DNA of 64,000 nt, taken from NCBI GenBank assembly GCA_937928045.1, contig CALFWO010000028.1, forward strand, positions 1 to 64,000, written 5' to 3'. This stretch comes from an uncultured Saprospiraceae bacterium (GTDB lineage: Bacteria; Bacteroidota; Bacteroidia; Chitinophagales; Saprospiraceae). Numbering within the stretch: the stretch's first letter is position 1; each line of letters opens with the position of its first letter. The notes under the pieces are model-generated. The model had not been told where the DNA came from. It did not search any database and saw nothing but the letters and a program-made list of their open reading frames with translations. Of this stretch, positions 35,944 through 45,327 are shown in pieces. The position numbers and the translations under genes were made by a program.

Positions 35944-35951
35944 TAAGTTTG
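35944..35951 (+). promoter_or_regulatory. Candidate -7 element for the UbiD-family gene
   Basis: TAAGTTTG matches TAnnTTTG, 26 bp before the ATG at 35977. No clear -33 element. Confidence 0.45.
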
Positions 35952-35976
35952 TTTCATTTTTACAAACAATAGCTGA

Positions 35977-37809
35977 ATGGGACATCAAAGTTTAAATGAC
36001 TGTGTCAAAGATCTAGAACATGCTGGACAATTGCTTCGAATCCCTTTTGAGGTAGATCCAAACTTGGAAATGGCAGAAATTCATAGAAGGATATTTGACG
36101 CCAAAGGGCCTGCTATTCTATTCGAAAAAGTGAAAGGCTCCCCTTTCAAAGCTGCATCCAACATTTATGGGACCTATGATCGAACTGAATATCTTTTCCG
36201 AGATACCATCAAGATGGTTCAGAAAGTCACACAGCTGAAGATCGATCCCATGCTGATCTTGAAAAAGCCTGGAAAATATATTCCAGCTGCTTTCACCGCC
36301 TTGAGAGGATTACCCAGAAAAGTACGTTGGAAAACCCCTGTAGAATACGGGGTAACAACCATAGACAAAATTCCGCAGGTAAAATCTTGGCCAATGGATG
36401 GGGGTGCTTTCGTTACTTGTCCTCAAGTATTTACCATGGCTCCAAACAATAAGAATATCATGGAGTCTAACCTCGGAATGTATAGGGTACAACTCGGTGG
36501 CAACGATTATATTCAAAATGAAGAAATTGGAATGCACTACCAACTCCATCGTGGAATTGGCGTTCACCATACCGCTTATAATCAATCTGATGAACCTTTT
36601 CGAGCAAGTGTTTTTGTAGGCGGCCCACCGGCTCATACATTTGGTGCCATCATGCCTATGCCAGAGGGATTGACTGAGTTGACCTTTGCAGGAATGTTGA
36701 CCAATCGAAGATTTCGATACAGGTTCAAAGATCAACATGTGCTCTCTGCAGATGCAGACTTTGTAATCACGGGAACTATATTGAAAAATAAAAAAAAGCG
36801 AGAAGGTCCTTTTGGAGATCATCTCGGATACTACTCATTAGAGCATGATTTTCCAGTGATGAAAGTTGACAAAGTTTATCACAAGAAAGATGCGATCTGG
36901 CAGTTTACGGTTGTTGGGAGACCGCCTCAAGAGGACAGTAGTTTTGGTCATTTGATTCATTTATTAGTTACTCATTTAACCGGGCAAGAATTTCCAGGAT
37001 TAAAGAATATTAATGCTGTAGATGCGGCAGGAGTTCATCCTTTGCTTTTGGCAGTGGGTTCTGAAAGATATATGCCATTTCGAGAAAAAAAACCGGAAGA
37101 AATACTAATTCAAGCCAATAGAATTTTAGGCTCTGGACAAACTTCATTGGCCAAGTTTTTGATCATTGCGGATGATGCGGATGCTCCAGGTTTGGATAGT
37201 GCTGATATTCCAAATTTCTTCCATCATGTTTTAGAAAGAATTGATTGGAAAAGAGATCTTCATTTTCAGACTAAAACAACGATAGATACTTTGGACTATT
37301 CTGGTTCTGGATGGAACGAAGGATCAAAAGTTATCATGGCTTGTTGTGGAAAACCTTTAAGAGCATTGGGAAAGGAAAAACCTGCCGGGTTGTCATTGCC
37401 AGCCTCTTTTGACCAAGCCCATTTGGCGCTCCCAGGGGTATTGGCAATTAGTGGAAAAGCCTTTACTGATAAGGATTCTGCGGAAAAAGAAATGGCAGAA
37501 TTGTCTTCGAAACTAGCAACACAGGACTTGGAGCATTTCCCATTGGTTGTGATCACAGATGATGCATCTTTTACTGCGGCAACGCTAAATAATTTTCTGT
37601 GGGAAGCTTTCACCAGATGTAATCCTTCGCATGATATTTACGGAGTCAATTCCTTTGTTGAAAATAAACATTGGGGATGTAAGAATTCATTAATATTAGA
37701 TTCAAGAATCAAACCACACCATGCTCCAGTTTTGATTGAGGACAAGAAAACGAGTGCTAAAGTTGATGAATATTTTAAGCGGGGAGGACCGTTAGAAAAA
37801 TTTGGTTAA
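35977..37809 (+). CDS. UbiD-family decarboxylase
   Basis: The 610-residue protein belongs to the prenylated-FMN-dependent decarboxylase family that includes UbiD and menaquinone-pathway homologues. Visible are SLNDCVKDLEHAGQLLRI at the N terminus, the central EIGMHYQLHRGIGVHHTAYNQ region with the metal/prFMN site, and GPFGDHLGYYSLEHDFPV with the catalytic glutamate region. A UbiX partner that makes prFMN is not in the window. Because the respiratory chain here is expected to use menaquinone, a menaquinone role is likely but not provable from sequence alone. Longer than E. coli UbiD (497 residues). Confidence 0.88.
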   Translation: MGHQSLNDCVKDLEHAGQLLRIPFEVDPNLEMAEIHRRIFDAKGPAILFEKVKGSPFKAASNIYGTYDRTEYLFRDTIKMVQKVTQLKIDPMLILKKPGKYIPAAFTALRGLPRKVRWKTPVEYGVTTIDKIPQVKSWPMDGGAFVTCPQVFTMAPNNKNIMESNLGMYRVQLGGNDYIQNEEIGMHYQLHRGIGVHHTAYNQSDEPFRASVFVGGPPAHTFGAIMPMPEGLTELTFAGMLTNRRFRYRFKDQHVLSADADFVITGTILKNKKKREGPFGDHLGYYSLEHDFPVMKVDKVYHKKDAIWQFTVVGRPPQEDSSFGHLIHLLVTHLTGQEFPGLKNINAVDAAGVHPLLLAVGSERYMPFREKKPEEILIQANRILGSGQTSLAKFLIIADDADAPGLDSADIPNFFHHVLERIDWKRDLHFQTKTTIDTLDYSGSGWNEGSKVIMACCGKPLRALGKEKPAGLSLPASFDQAHLALPGVLAISGKAFTDKDSAEKEMAELSSKLATQDLEHFPLVVITDDASFTAATLNNFLWEAFTRCNPSHDIYGVNSFVENKHWGCKNSLILDSRIKPHHAPVLIEDKKTSAKVDEYFKRGGPLEKFG

Positions 37810-37861
37810 AAGATAGCTTATTGAAATTTCAATAAACCATCCTTTAACCAAATATTTTTTT
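37801..37861 (+). terminator. Terminator overlapping the end of the UbiD-family gene
   Basis: Perfect 10-bp arms TTTGGTTAAA (37801-37810) and TTTAACCAAA (37843-37852) enclose an inner palindrome TTATTGAAATTTCAATAA (37818-37835) and are followed by a T-run. The left arm includes the stop codon. Confidence 0.7.
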
Positions 37862-37863
37862 AA

Positions 37864-37986
37864 TTAACTCCAATCTAAAAGGTCCACAATTGTCAGTTTT
37901 GTTTCTCCTCCTTTGATTGATTTAATTTCGGCTGCTAATATTAATTTAACAGACTTGTCTTCTTGAATTCTTTGTAATTTTTTCAT
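37864..37986 (-). CDS. Short peptide with double-glycine leader
   Basis: A 40-residue reading frame from ATG at 37986 to TAA at 37864. It begins MKKLQRIQEDKSVKL and then reads ILAAEIKSIKGG, which fits the double-glycine leader rule used by C39-peptidase ABC exporters and T1SS microcins: E at -8, hydrophobic at -7 and -4, GG at -2/-1. The remaining core is 13 residues, ETKLTIVDLLDWS, with no cysteine. A purine-rich AAAGAGAG lies about 7 bases before the ATG. No C39 peptidase or modifying enzyme gene is adjacent, and the exporter at 4463 lacks a C39 domain. It could be a bacteriocin-like or signalling peptide; a chance frame in a 690-bp gap cannot be excluded. Confidence 0.5.
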   Translation of the reverse strand: MKKLQRIQEDKSVKLILAAEIKSIKGGETKLTIVDLLDWS

Positions 37987-38502
37987 AAAATTTCTCTCTT
38001 TAAATTTTTAAAAGAAGTTGGTGTCTAGAATTCCAACTCGAATCTTTCTGAGAAAAACTTTCCGAAAATTTCCTGCCATGAAACCGAATAAAAATTTAAT
38101 TCCTAATAAATATTGAAGAATTAAATTCACTAATTTTCAAAAATTTAAAATCATAATTGTCACGTCAGCTTCCTGAATAGGAAAGTCCAAACAATGCATT
38201 TAATGACACTTTGGTTTTTTTTATAACAGTCTTCTGCATCCAATCAATTTTAAACACTTTAGCTAAAAATTGAATAAAGAAATAAATCATTGTCACTGAG
38301 TGGCGCAGTTTTCATTTTAAAATTCGAACATCAAAGGATAGTTAAGTGGAATTAAGATTTGATTTCTACTTAAAATTTATCATCAAAATCTCTTTTTAAA
38401 ATTGTAGAATCCTTTAATTGGCACAACAATAAATGGAGTCATTTTTTGTCAATTGGTGAAAAGTCGATACCTTTTGGGTTTTGTAACGCTCAAAAGTTCT
38501 AA
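37987..38502. other. Long AT-rich intergenic region
   Basis: No convincing gene. Contains an inverted repeat AGTTGG (38016-38021)/CCAACT (38033-38038) upstream of the short peptide gene and scattered T-runs. The promoter of the symporter gene must lie near the right end, where GATACCTTTTGGG (38466-38478) is a loose -7 match. Confidence 0.35.
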
Positions 38503-40092
38503 ATGAAACGAATAATACTACTGATATCTAGTGTTCTATTGCCTATTCTGACCTTTGCACAGGATGCTAAAGGTTGGGATCAAAAAATTGATGAAGCATT
38601 TAAGCCTATCTCAGATTTTTTCTCTGCAATAATCTTTTTTGAAATAATGCCGGGGACACCGCTTGTCATTGTTTTGTTGGTTTTAATGGCCTTATTCTTT
38701 ACTATTTACTTTGGATTTCCGAATATCCGATACTTTGGAACGGCAGTTAATGTCGTTAGGGGAAAGTACGATGATGTTGAAGGAGGCCATTCCGTAGGAG
38801 ATAAAGGAGCAGACATCGATGGTGATGGTGATATTAGAGATACTATTCGAGATGAAAGCAAAGATGGAGAGGTCACGCACTTTCAGGCCTTGGCTACGGC
38901 GGTATCTGGTACAGTAGGTAACGGAAATATTGCGGGTGTAGCTTTGGCCATCGCATTGGGCGGTCCCGGAGCAACCTTCTGGATGATCATTTGTGGTCTT
39001 TTGGGGATGTCCACCAAATTCGTTGAATGTACACTTGGAGTACAATATAGAGATGTTGGTCCAGATGGGACAATATATGGTGGTCCGATGTACTACATTA
39101 GTAAAGGATTAAAAGAAAGGGGTTTTACCACGTTGGGTAAAATTTCAGCTGTCTTTTTTGCAATTTTTTGTATTGGAGGATCATTCGGAGGAGGAAACGC
39201 AGCCCAATCAAACCAAGCTACTATTGTTATTAAAGACCTTTTGAATCTTCAGAGTTCAAGTGCTGGTTCATTAATTGGTGTTGTTCTAGCAATTCTCGTC
39301 GGAATTATCATCATTGGAGGAATTAAAAGAATTGCTTCTGTTACGGAAAAAGTGGTTCCATTTATGGCTGGATTGTACTTACTGGCATGCATCTACATTT
39401 TATTAAGTAACGCAAGTGCTGTTCCGGGCGCATTCGGACAAATTTTTTCTCAAGCGTTTACACCTCAAGCTGGAATTGGTGGAATGATAGGAGTTCTGTT
39501 GATTGGATTTAAGCGAGCGGCATTTTCTAATGAAGCTGGTGCCGGTTCTGCTTCGATTGCGCATTCAGCAGTAAAAACAAAATATTCAGCTTCGGAAGGA
39601 TTGGTTGCTCTGTTAGAGCCTTTCATCGATACAGTTGTAATTTGTACAATGACTGCATTGGTGATAATCATCTTTAATGGTGACGGTGCATTTGCTTACG
39701 GTGGTGAAGGAGGAAAAGTATTTATTGATGGCGCTGCTTATGAAGGGGCTGGGATTACTTCTCTTGCCTTTGCTAAGTACATTCCATTCAGTGATATATT
39801 CTTGACGATTGCCGTGGTACTGTTTGCGGTTTCGACAATGATCTCTTGGTCTTACTATGGACTACAATCTTGGAAATTTTTGTTCGGACGTGGCGCTGCA
39901 GCGGATATGGCTTACAAACTTATTTTCTGCCTGTTTATCATTATTGGTGCTGCAGCTAATATGGGTTCAATTTGGGCCTTCTCAGATGCAATGATTTTCG
40001 CTATGGTCTTTCCAAATATGATTGGATTATTCTTTTTGTTCCCAGTAGTGAAGAAGGAATTAGCACGATATTTAGCAGCGATCAAAGGATAA
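38503..40092 (+). CDS. Alanine/glycine:cation symporter (AGCS family)
   Basis: The 529-residue protein has a signal-like N terminus and about ten membrane helices. AGCS hallmarks include AVSGTVGNGNIAGVALAIALGGPGATFWM, GGPMYYISKGLKERG, GGGNAAQSNQ and the FKRAAFSNEAGAGSASIAHSA segment. It imports alanine or glycine with sodium. A charged loop after the first helices (HSVGDKGADIDGDGDIRDT) is longer than in Gram-positive AlsT and has a calcium-loop-like DxDGDGD pattern. It is a single gene followed by a strong terminator. Confidence 0.92.
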   Translation: MKRIILLISSVLLPILTFAQDAKGWDQKIDEAFKPISDFFSAIIFFEIMPGTPLVIVLLVLMALFFTIYFGFPNIRYFGTAVNVVRGKYDDVEGGHSVGDKGADIDGDGDIRDTIRDESKDGEVTHFQALATAVSGTVGNGNIAGVALAIALGGPGATFWMIICGLLGMSTKFVECTLGVQYRDVGPDGTIYGGPMYYISKGLKERGFTTLGKISAVFFAIFCIGGSFGGGNAAQSNQATIVIKDLLNLQSSSAGSLIGVVLAILVGIIIIGGIKRIASVTEKVVPFMAGLYLLACIYILLSNASAVPGAFGQIFSQAFTPQAGIGGMIGVLLIGFKRAAFSNEAGAGSASIAHSAVKTKYSASEGLVALLEPFIDTVVICTMTALVIIIFNGDGAFAYGGEGGKVFIDGAAYEGAGITSLAFAKYIPFSDIFLTIAVVLFAVSTMISWSYYGLQSWKFLFGRGAAADMAYKLIFCLFIIIGAAANMGSIWAFSDAMIFAMVFPNMIGLFFLFPVVKKELARYLAAIKG

Positions 40093-40111
40093 GAAAAATA
40101 TAATTTACTAC

Positions 40112-40148
40112 AAAAGGGTTATCTGTTGAAAAACAGTTAACCCTTTTT
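40112..40148 (+). terminator. Terminator after the symporter gene
   Basis: AAAAGGGTTA/TAACCCTTTT outer stem with inner CTGTT/AACAG pairing around a GAAA-type loop and a final T-run. Confidence 0.85.
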
Positions 40149-40235
40149 CATTTATACTCAATCGCTTACACTAGCGATAAATTCTCAATATTTAATTTAC
40201 CGAGGCACGGGTATTCCTTTCGGCTTGAATGCCAG

Positions 40236-40243
40236 TAACTTTG
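40236..40243 (+). promoter_or_regulatory. Candidate -7 element for the beta-helix protein gene
   Basis: TAACTTTG matches TAnnTTTG. Transcription starting near 40250 would exclude the upstream in-frame start at 40229 and supports the ATG at 40319. Confidence 0.5.
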
Positions 40244-40318
40244 TATCAACATACCGAGATACTCTACCTGCATATAGAACTTACAATTTTTAATGGCCTT
40301 CCGCCAAAACCGAATTTT

Positions 40319-42214
40319 ATGCAGTTTAAAGATTTACAAAAATCAATCCTGATCCTTGCGCTTTTCTGCGCTACTTCTTTCGTAGGAAATGCGTCTATTT
40401 TCTACGTAGATCAATCCAATGTTTCTGGTACTGAAGATGGCATTACTTGGGCCACCGCATTTACTGATTTGCAAGCAGCATTGACTCATTCTGCTCTTGC
40501 TTTCGGAGACGAAATTCATGTGGCTCAGGGTACTTACAATCCAAGTTCTGTTGCTGATCCGGATGTTTCATTTGAATTAGTAGATGGTGTAGAAATAAAA
40601 GGAGGATTTCCTTCTGGTGGAGGTGTTAGAAATCCAATTGCGAATACTACTGTTCTTGACGGAGCGGGTATCTCCTATTCCGTAATTTATTCTAACGGCG
40701 TATCAGCTGCTACCGTATTGGATGGATTTACAATAACGGGAGGACAAGCAAGTGGCATTTGCTCTGATGGAAGTTCAAGCTCAAGACAGAAATTTGGTGG
40801 AGGCTGGTTTAATATTAATGGAAGTCCTAGAGTAAACTATTGCATCTTTGATGGCAATTCTTCTAGTTGTAATGGTGGAGCCATTTATAATGATGGAGGC
40901 GCTGGAAAGACATGTGATCCAGTTTTTACGAATTGTGAATTCAATAACAACTACGGTGATCTTGCAGGAGGAGCCATTTACAACAACGGAAACGGTGGTA
41001 CAGCGACAACCACTTTTTACAACTGCAAAATCATTTCTAATGGAACCAATAGAACTTATACCACCTACGGAGCTGCAATATATAATTTAGGTAAAAACGG
41101 AAATGCAAATTCCTTATTTGTCAATTGTGTATTGGCGCATAATTCAGGATTTGCTGGAGGAAGTATTTATAATTTAGGATCGGATGGCGGACAGGCAAGT
41201 CCAACGGTAATTAATTGCCTGTTTTTTGGAAATGATGCGGAATTAAGTGCAGGTGCATTGTATACAAACGCGGGTAATACCCCGGGTGGTGGAACATCCG
41301 TAGCTAATATTCAAAATTCAATTTTCTGGAACAATGTAGCTGGACAATTTGGAGGTGATATATTTAAAAATAATAATGGTGTAATTAACTTAACAGAATG
41401 CATCATTGATGCGGCAGATTGTACGGAAGGAGCTGCCGGAAATACCGACCCAACCTGCATTAGTGGGGTTCAATTCAATGAAGACCCAATGCTTGCTGAT
41501 CCATACAATGATGATTTTTCATTGACTGCAAATTCAGCAGCAATCAACGAAGGAGATAATTCAATTAATCCTTTACCAATGGATTTGAACGGAATGTCAA
41601 GAATTCAACAATCAACAATAGATCTTGGACCAATTGAGAGTCCTTTTGTTGCTTTAGCAATTGAATTGATTGATTTTAATGCTCAAATTTTAGGAGAAGA
41701 AGTTATCGTAGAATGGAGTACCTTATTTGAAATCAATCACGATGTATTTGAAGTTGAAAAATCAACAGACGGAATTAACTTTAGCACCATTGGTACTCAA
41801 AAAGGTCTGAATAAAGATGGGGTTAAAACTATCTATTCATTCGTGGATAAGTTTCCTGCTCAGGGAACAAATTACTATAGAATAAAATCAATTGACTTCT
41901 CTAAAAACAACAAGTTATCTTCAACTAGAAATGTTGTTTTCTCGATAAACAACATCAGTATCTTTCCAAACCCTACTGCTGATTACATCAACATTCAAGC
42001 TAGTACAACGATCAAATCGGATATTGAATATGTTGTAATAAATGCTCAAGGTCAAACCATGACCAACGGGATAATTCAAAGTAGAAACTATGAACTTTTG
42101 GAGCGTATTGAAATTCCAGCTCAATGGAATCCAGGTTTGTACTTCATAGTCTTGGATCCAACTAAAATGCCAAACAGTACACCTTTAAAATTCAATATTT
42201 TAAGATCAAAATAG
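40319..42214 (+). CDS. Type IX secreted right-handed beta-helix protein
   Basis: 631 residues from ATG 40319, which places a signal peptide (SILILALFCATSFVGNAS) at the N terminus; the in-frame ATG at 40229 would bury it. The body is a parallel beta-helix with repeated GGAIYN/GGSIYN turns and NC-x-F strands, like choice-of-anchor Q and polymorphic outer membrane proteins. A fibronectin-like stretch follows (VEWSTLFEINHDVFEVEKSTDGINF), and the last 85 residues form a type A T9SS sorting domain (ISIFPNPTADYINI ... WNPGLYFIVL). It is exported to the surface; ligand or substrate is unknown. The 42257 gene follows at 42 bp. Confidence 0.88.
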   Translation: MQFKDLQKSILILALFCATSFVGNASIFYVDQSNVSGTEDGITWATAFTDLQAALTHSALAFGDEIHVAQGTYNPSSVADPDVSFELVDGVEIKGGFPSGGGVRNPIANTTVLDGAGISYSVIYSNGVSAATVLDGFTITGGQASGICSDGSSSSRQKFGGGWFNINGSPRVNYCIFDGNSSSCNGGAIYNDGGAGKTCDPVFTNCEFNNNYGDLAGGAIYNNGNGGTATTTFYNCKIISNGTNRTYTTYGAAIYNLGKNGNANSLFVNCVLAHNSGFAGGSIYNLGSDGGQASPTVINCLFFGNDAELSAGALYTNAGNTPGGGTSVANIQNSIFWNNVAGQFGGDIFKNNNGVINLTECIIDAADCTEGAAGNTDPTCISGVQFNEDPMLADPYNDDFSLTANSAAINEGDNSINPLPMDLNGMSRIQQSTIDLGPIESPFVALAIELIDFNAQILGEEVIVEWSTLFEINHDVFEVEKSTDGINFSTIGTQKGLNKDGVKTIYSFVDKFPAQGTNYYRIKSIDFSKNNKLSSTRNVVFSINNISIFPNPTADYINIQASTTIKSDIEYVVINAQGQTMTNGIIQSRNYELLERIEIPAQWNPGLYFIVLDPTKMPNSTPLKFNILRSK

Positions 42215-42256
42215 GACTGAATACTTTAGGTTTATAATTACGAAATCAATAATTAG

Positions 42257-43624
42257 ATGCAGAAATTATTTAAATATTCCATTGGAATACTGGTCCTCTG
42301 TTTGTACTCCATGAATTGGGTTACTGACAATGAACTGGATCACTGGGATACTGTCCATAGAGAATCCAATGGTCAGATTCATTTCTCATTTAAAATGAAA
42401 AAAAATCCAAATTTAGCTGATAAATCTTGGATGAATATTGAAGTAATTAATGAAACAGGAGAAGCATTGAAAATTATTTCTGCAATGTATAAAGTGGAAC
42501 TGCAAGGAATCAACCAAAAAGGTAAAATCATTTCAGAAGGTTTTTTCAGATCTGCAAATCCATCAGAAATATTTAATCTCGCATTTTCTCCAAATCCATT
42601 TGAAGAAGCAACATTACCGACCGGTAAAATTCAAGAATCTAAGAGATTAAGTACGCTTTGCGCTTCTATTCTAGGACATGCTGATGAATTACAAACGGTG
42701 CATGGAAACTTTCAATTTTACTTAGAGTTAGAAGGAAATCATAGATACGTGGTTGCGCCAGAAAATATTGAATTCAGATTCGAATGGATGCCGATATCAG
42801 AAAAAAATATGGCGCAAGTATTCACAGAAATAAACTATCTGCTTCGCAATCCATCAGGGGAAAACTACGAGATTCATAGAGTTTCGGACCTACTTGGTAT
42901 TCCTGGGATTCACAAGACATTAGATCCTTTGACTTTACTTACTGGTTTAGGACTGCGCAGGGATTTAAGAGATGGTAGACAGATCATTGCTCAATTCATT
43001 GCTGAGTATTATGTTAAAAATAAGGATGTTCAAAATTATTATAGCGAACATATTTTAAAACAAGATTATAGAATACTTATTGACTTCAAACATCATCCTG
43101 AGCTTTGGACTACGGAAAATTTACAAGACTTGCTAGATTGGCTAAAGCTTGCAAACAACAGTACTAAATTCAGATTATTAGAAGCACTAAATGAAAAAAG
43201 AACGGTTTGGCAAAAAGACGAACAGATCGTAAAAACTTTATCTAATGTCGTTGAAACTAAATTTGAATTCTTATTGAAATCAAAACCTGAGTTATTAGAC
43301 CAAAGAGAATTAGTTTCTTGGGCAGCGGCGGCACATATGTGGAGTATGACTGGAAACCAAGAAGCCATCCCCTACTTGATTCCATTCTTGAAAAATAAAA
43401 AGTCTATAATCGGTACTGAACTTTTACTCGATCCTAATTCCTATGATCTTCCTAGAGCAAATCGCGTTTGCGATGTGGCATTAGAAGCCATCTTAAGAGT
43501 GCAAGGAAAGGATCTTGAAAAAACATATAAATCGGCGGGTTATAAGCCGCCATACTTATACGGAGAGGCCCCAATTGTTGTAGAGAAAATCAGAAATGAT
43601 TTGATCCGCGATTTTAGCATTTGA
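42257..43624 (+). CDS. Secreted protein of unknown function with helical repeats
   Basis: The 455-residue protein has an N-terminal hydrophobic segment (about 5-22) that looks like a signal peptide. The first half (about 35-200) is beta-rich (QIHFSFKMKKNP, GNFQFYLELEGNHRYVV). The second half is helical, with short HEAT-like units such as RELVSWAAAAHMWSMTGNQEAIPYLIPFL. I do not recognise a named family. It follows the T9SS beta-helix gene closely on the same strand, so the two may be co-expressed. Confidence 0.55.
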   Translation: MQKLFKYSIGILVLCLYSMNWVTDNELDHWDTVHRESNGQIHFSFKMKKNPNLADKSWMNIEVINETGEALKIISAMYKVELQGINQKGKIISEGFFRSANPSEIFNLAFSPNPFEEATLPTGKIQESKRLSTLCASILGHADELQTVHGNFQFYLELEGNHRYVVAPENIEFRFEWMPISEKNMAQVFTEINYLLRNPSGENYEIHRVSDLLGIPGIHKTLDPLTLLTGLGLRRDLRDGRQIIAQFIAEYYVKNKDVQNYYSEHILKQDYRILIDFKHHPELWTTENLQDLLDWLKLANNSTKFRLLEALNEKRTVWQKDEQIVKTLSNVVETKFEFLLKSKPELLDQRELVSWAAAAHMWSMTGNQEAIPYLIPFLKNKKSIIGTELLLDPNSYDLPRANRVCDVALEAILRVQGKDLEKTYKSAGYKPPYLYGEAPIVVEKIRNDLIRDFSI

Positions 43625-43640
43625 ACAAACACTATAACCT

Positions 43641-43705
43641 ATGAAGCGCTTTTATAAATTGATCATTTTAGAATGTCCAGTTTTGAAAGCGTTTCATTAT
43701 TTTTT
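43641..43705 (+). terminator. Possible terminator with long loop
   Basis: ATGAAGCGCTTT (43641-43652) and AAAGCGTTTCAT (43686-43697) pair with one mismatch around a 33-base loop and run into T7. It lies between the convergent genes at 42257 and 43723. Confidence 0.45.
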
Positions 43706-43722
43706 TATGGCTATTTCTATCA

Positions 43723-44640
43723 TTAATTTTCGACAATAAATCTGGTCACCTTTTCGATTACACTTTTATTTTTTACCAATTTAAAATGGCCAAGTCCAGT
43801 GGTCGCAATCAATTGAACGTTCTGTTGTTTTTCAAAGAAATTTTCAGATAAATTATATGGCACCGATTGATCTCCTTTGTCATGCACAATCAACGTTTTG
43901 CCTACATTTAATTGATCAAAATATTTATTCGCATCACCCATCTCAAAAGGTATTCCCATTTTATTGGAAATCGCCTCTCGATAAATTGATTTGGATCTTT
44001 TGCTAAGTCCAATTTTTTCGATAAAACTATCTACAACCCAAGTTATGTCCACAGGAGAAGCAATCAATATTAGCTTGGGAAGATTTAAGATCAACTTTGT
44101 TTTTAACGCAAAAAGCGCCGTCCCACCTCCGAAAGAATGCCCTATAATGGCTTCAACATGCTTTGATCGATTAACCACGGTTTTGATAACGTTGGCAAAT
44201 ACCGGTAAGTTCAAGCGCTTACCTGGGGAATCTCCGTGCGCCGGACCATCAAAGGTCACCACTTTGTATCCGGCTTTGAGTAGTCCAGGGACGAAACTGC
44301 GCAAGGCAGTTCCCATTGAATTCCAACCATGGGCCAATACCACCACTTTTTCTCCGGATCCCCACTCATACAACTTAAGCAATCGCTTACCAGACATAAA
44401 TTCCGAGATTTTAGCTTGGTCTAATAGGTCATCGGATTGATGATGCTGTGCACGACCATTAGGAGTAGTAAAAAACCTGTAGGCAATTTGAGCACAGAAT
44501 TTTGGGAAGACGGGACTCACTATTCCAAATCCAAGCTGCACCAATTTCAGTAAAATTGGATGTATTGGTGGCTTTGACTTCCGAACCGGTTGTTTCGGTT
44601 CTACATTAATTTCGCTATAGCTTTTGATGAACGTCTTCAT
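43723..44640 (-). CDS. Alpha/beta hydrolase
   Basis: The 305-residue protein has the fold's motifs: LAHGWNSMGTALRSFVPGL (oxyanion loop), the nucleophile elbow GHSFGGGTA, an acid in HDKGDQSVPY and a final histidine in GLGHFKLV. There is no signal peptide, so it is cytoplasmic. The substrate is unknown. It starts 16 bp after the TetR gene on the same strand and is probably the target of that regulator. Confidence 0.88.
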   Translation of the reverse strand: MKTFIKSYSEINVEPKQPVRKSKPPIHPILLKLVQLGFGIVSPVFPKFCAQIAYRFFTTPNGRAQHHQSDDLLDQAKISEFMSGKRLLKLYEWGSGEKVVVLAHGWNSMGTALRSFVPGLLKAGYKVVTFDGPAHGDSPGKRLNLPVFANVIKTVVNRSKHVEAIIGHSFGGGTALFALKTKLILNLPKLILIASPVDITWVVDSFIEKIGLSKRSKSIYREAISNKMGIPFEMGDANKYFDQLNVGKTLIVHDKGDQSVPYNLSENFFEKQQNVQLIATTGLGHFKLVKNKSVIEKVTRFIVEN

Positions 44641-44656
44641 AATAAACCAATTGGTA

Positions 44657-45280
44657 TTATATTTTCACTTGATCAATTTTCTTAATCAATTCACTTGCCA
44701 TGGTTTCGAACTTGCTATTGTCTTTGAAAAGTCTGGCCAATAAAATTCCGCCTTCTAAGCTTCCGATGTAATATGTCGCAAACTCTTCTGGAGATACGTC
44801 AGCTTTAAGCTCCTTTTTCCTAATGCCTTTATTGATCGTATAAACAATTCGTTCGTGCCAAGATGCCATTCTCTGTTTTACTTGTTTCAAAAGATTAGGA
44901 ACATTTTCATCGGCATCAATAGCAGTGTTCATCAATGGACATCCCCCTTCGATCGGATAGTTGAGCACCTTTTCTTTGTAGTAAAAAATGACCGCTTTTA
45001 ATTTGTCTGCGGTATTATTAATCACATGAGTTCGTATAGCAATTTCGCGTTCTATAGCATTGACATTAAATTCAAATGCTGCCAATGCAATCTCCTCTTT
45101 CACGCCCTTTTTATTGAGTCCCTCTCGCTTAAAATTGCCATATATTCCTCCCTTGGTCAAACCAGTGGCTTCCATAATATCCGCCATAGATGTTCCATAA
45201 AAACCTTTTCTGTTGAAAAGTGAAGCCGCTTTTTCTACAATCAAAGCTCTGGTTCTGTCTGATTTCTTCTCTTTTTTCAC
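44657..45280 (-). CDS. TetR/AcrR-family regulator
   Basis: The 207-residue protein has an N-terminal TetR helix-turn-helix (RALIVEKAASLFNRKGFYGTSMADIMEATGLTKGGIYGNF) and a ligand-binding C-terminal domain (CPLMNTAIDADENVPNLL). It sits in the middle of the dinB-tetR-hydrolase operon. A candidate operator with ACCG-TT-CGGT lies upstream of dinB, so the whole unit may be autoregulated. The inducer is unknown. Confidence 0.92.
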   Translation of the reverse strand: MKKEKKSDRTRALIVEKAASLFNRKGFYGTSMADIMEATGLTKGGIYGNFKREGLNKKGVKEEIALAAFEFNVNAIEREIAIRTHVINNTADKLKAVIFYYKEKVLNYPIEGGCPLMNTAIDADENVPNLLKQVKQRMASWHERIVYTINKGIRKKELKADVSPEEFATYYIGSLEGGILLARLFKDNSKFETMASELIKKIDQVKI

Positions 45281-45327
45281 TTGAAATAATTAGGTTTTAT
45301 TAGTTGTCTTCAACAAAATCAATTTAA

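Noticed and set aside
36310-36822. A 170-codon frame antisense to the UbiD-family gene
   Set aside because: It lies wholly inside a clear gene on the opposite strand and shows no family motif.
38165-38290. A 41-codon minus-strand frame upstream of the double-glycine peptide
   Set aside because: No leader pattern or recognisable motif; the region is AT-rich and the frame may be chance.
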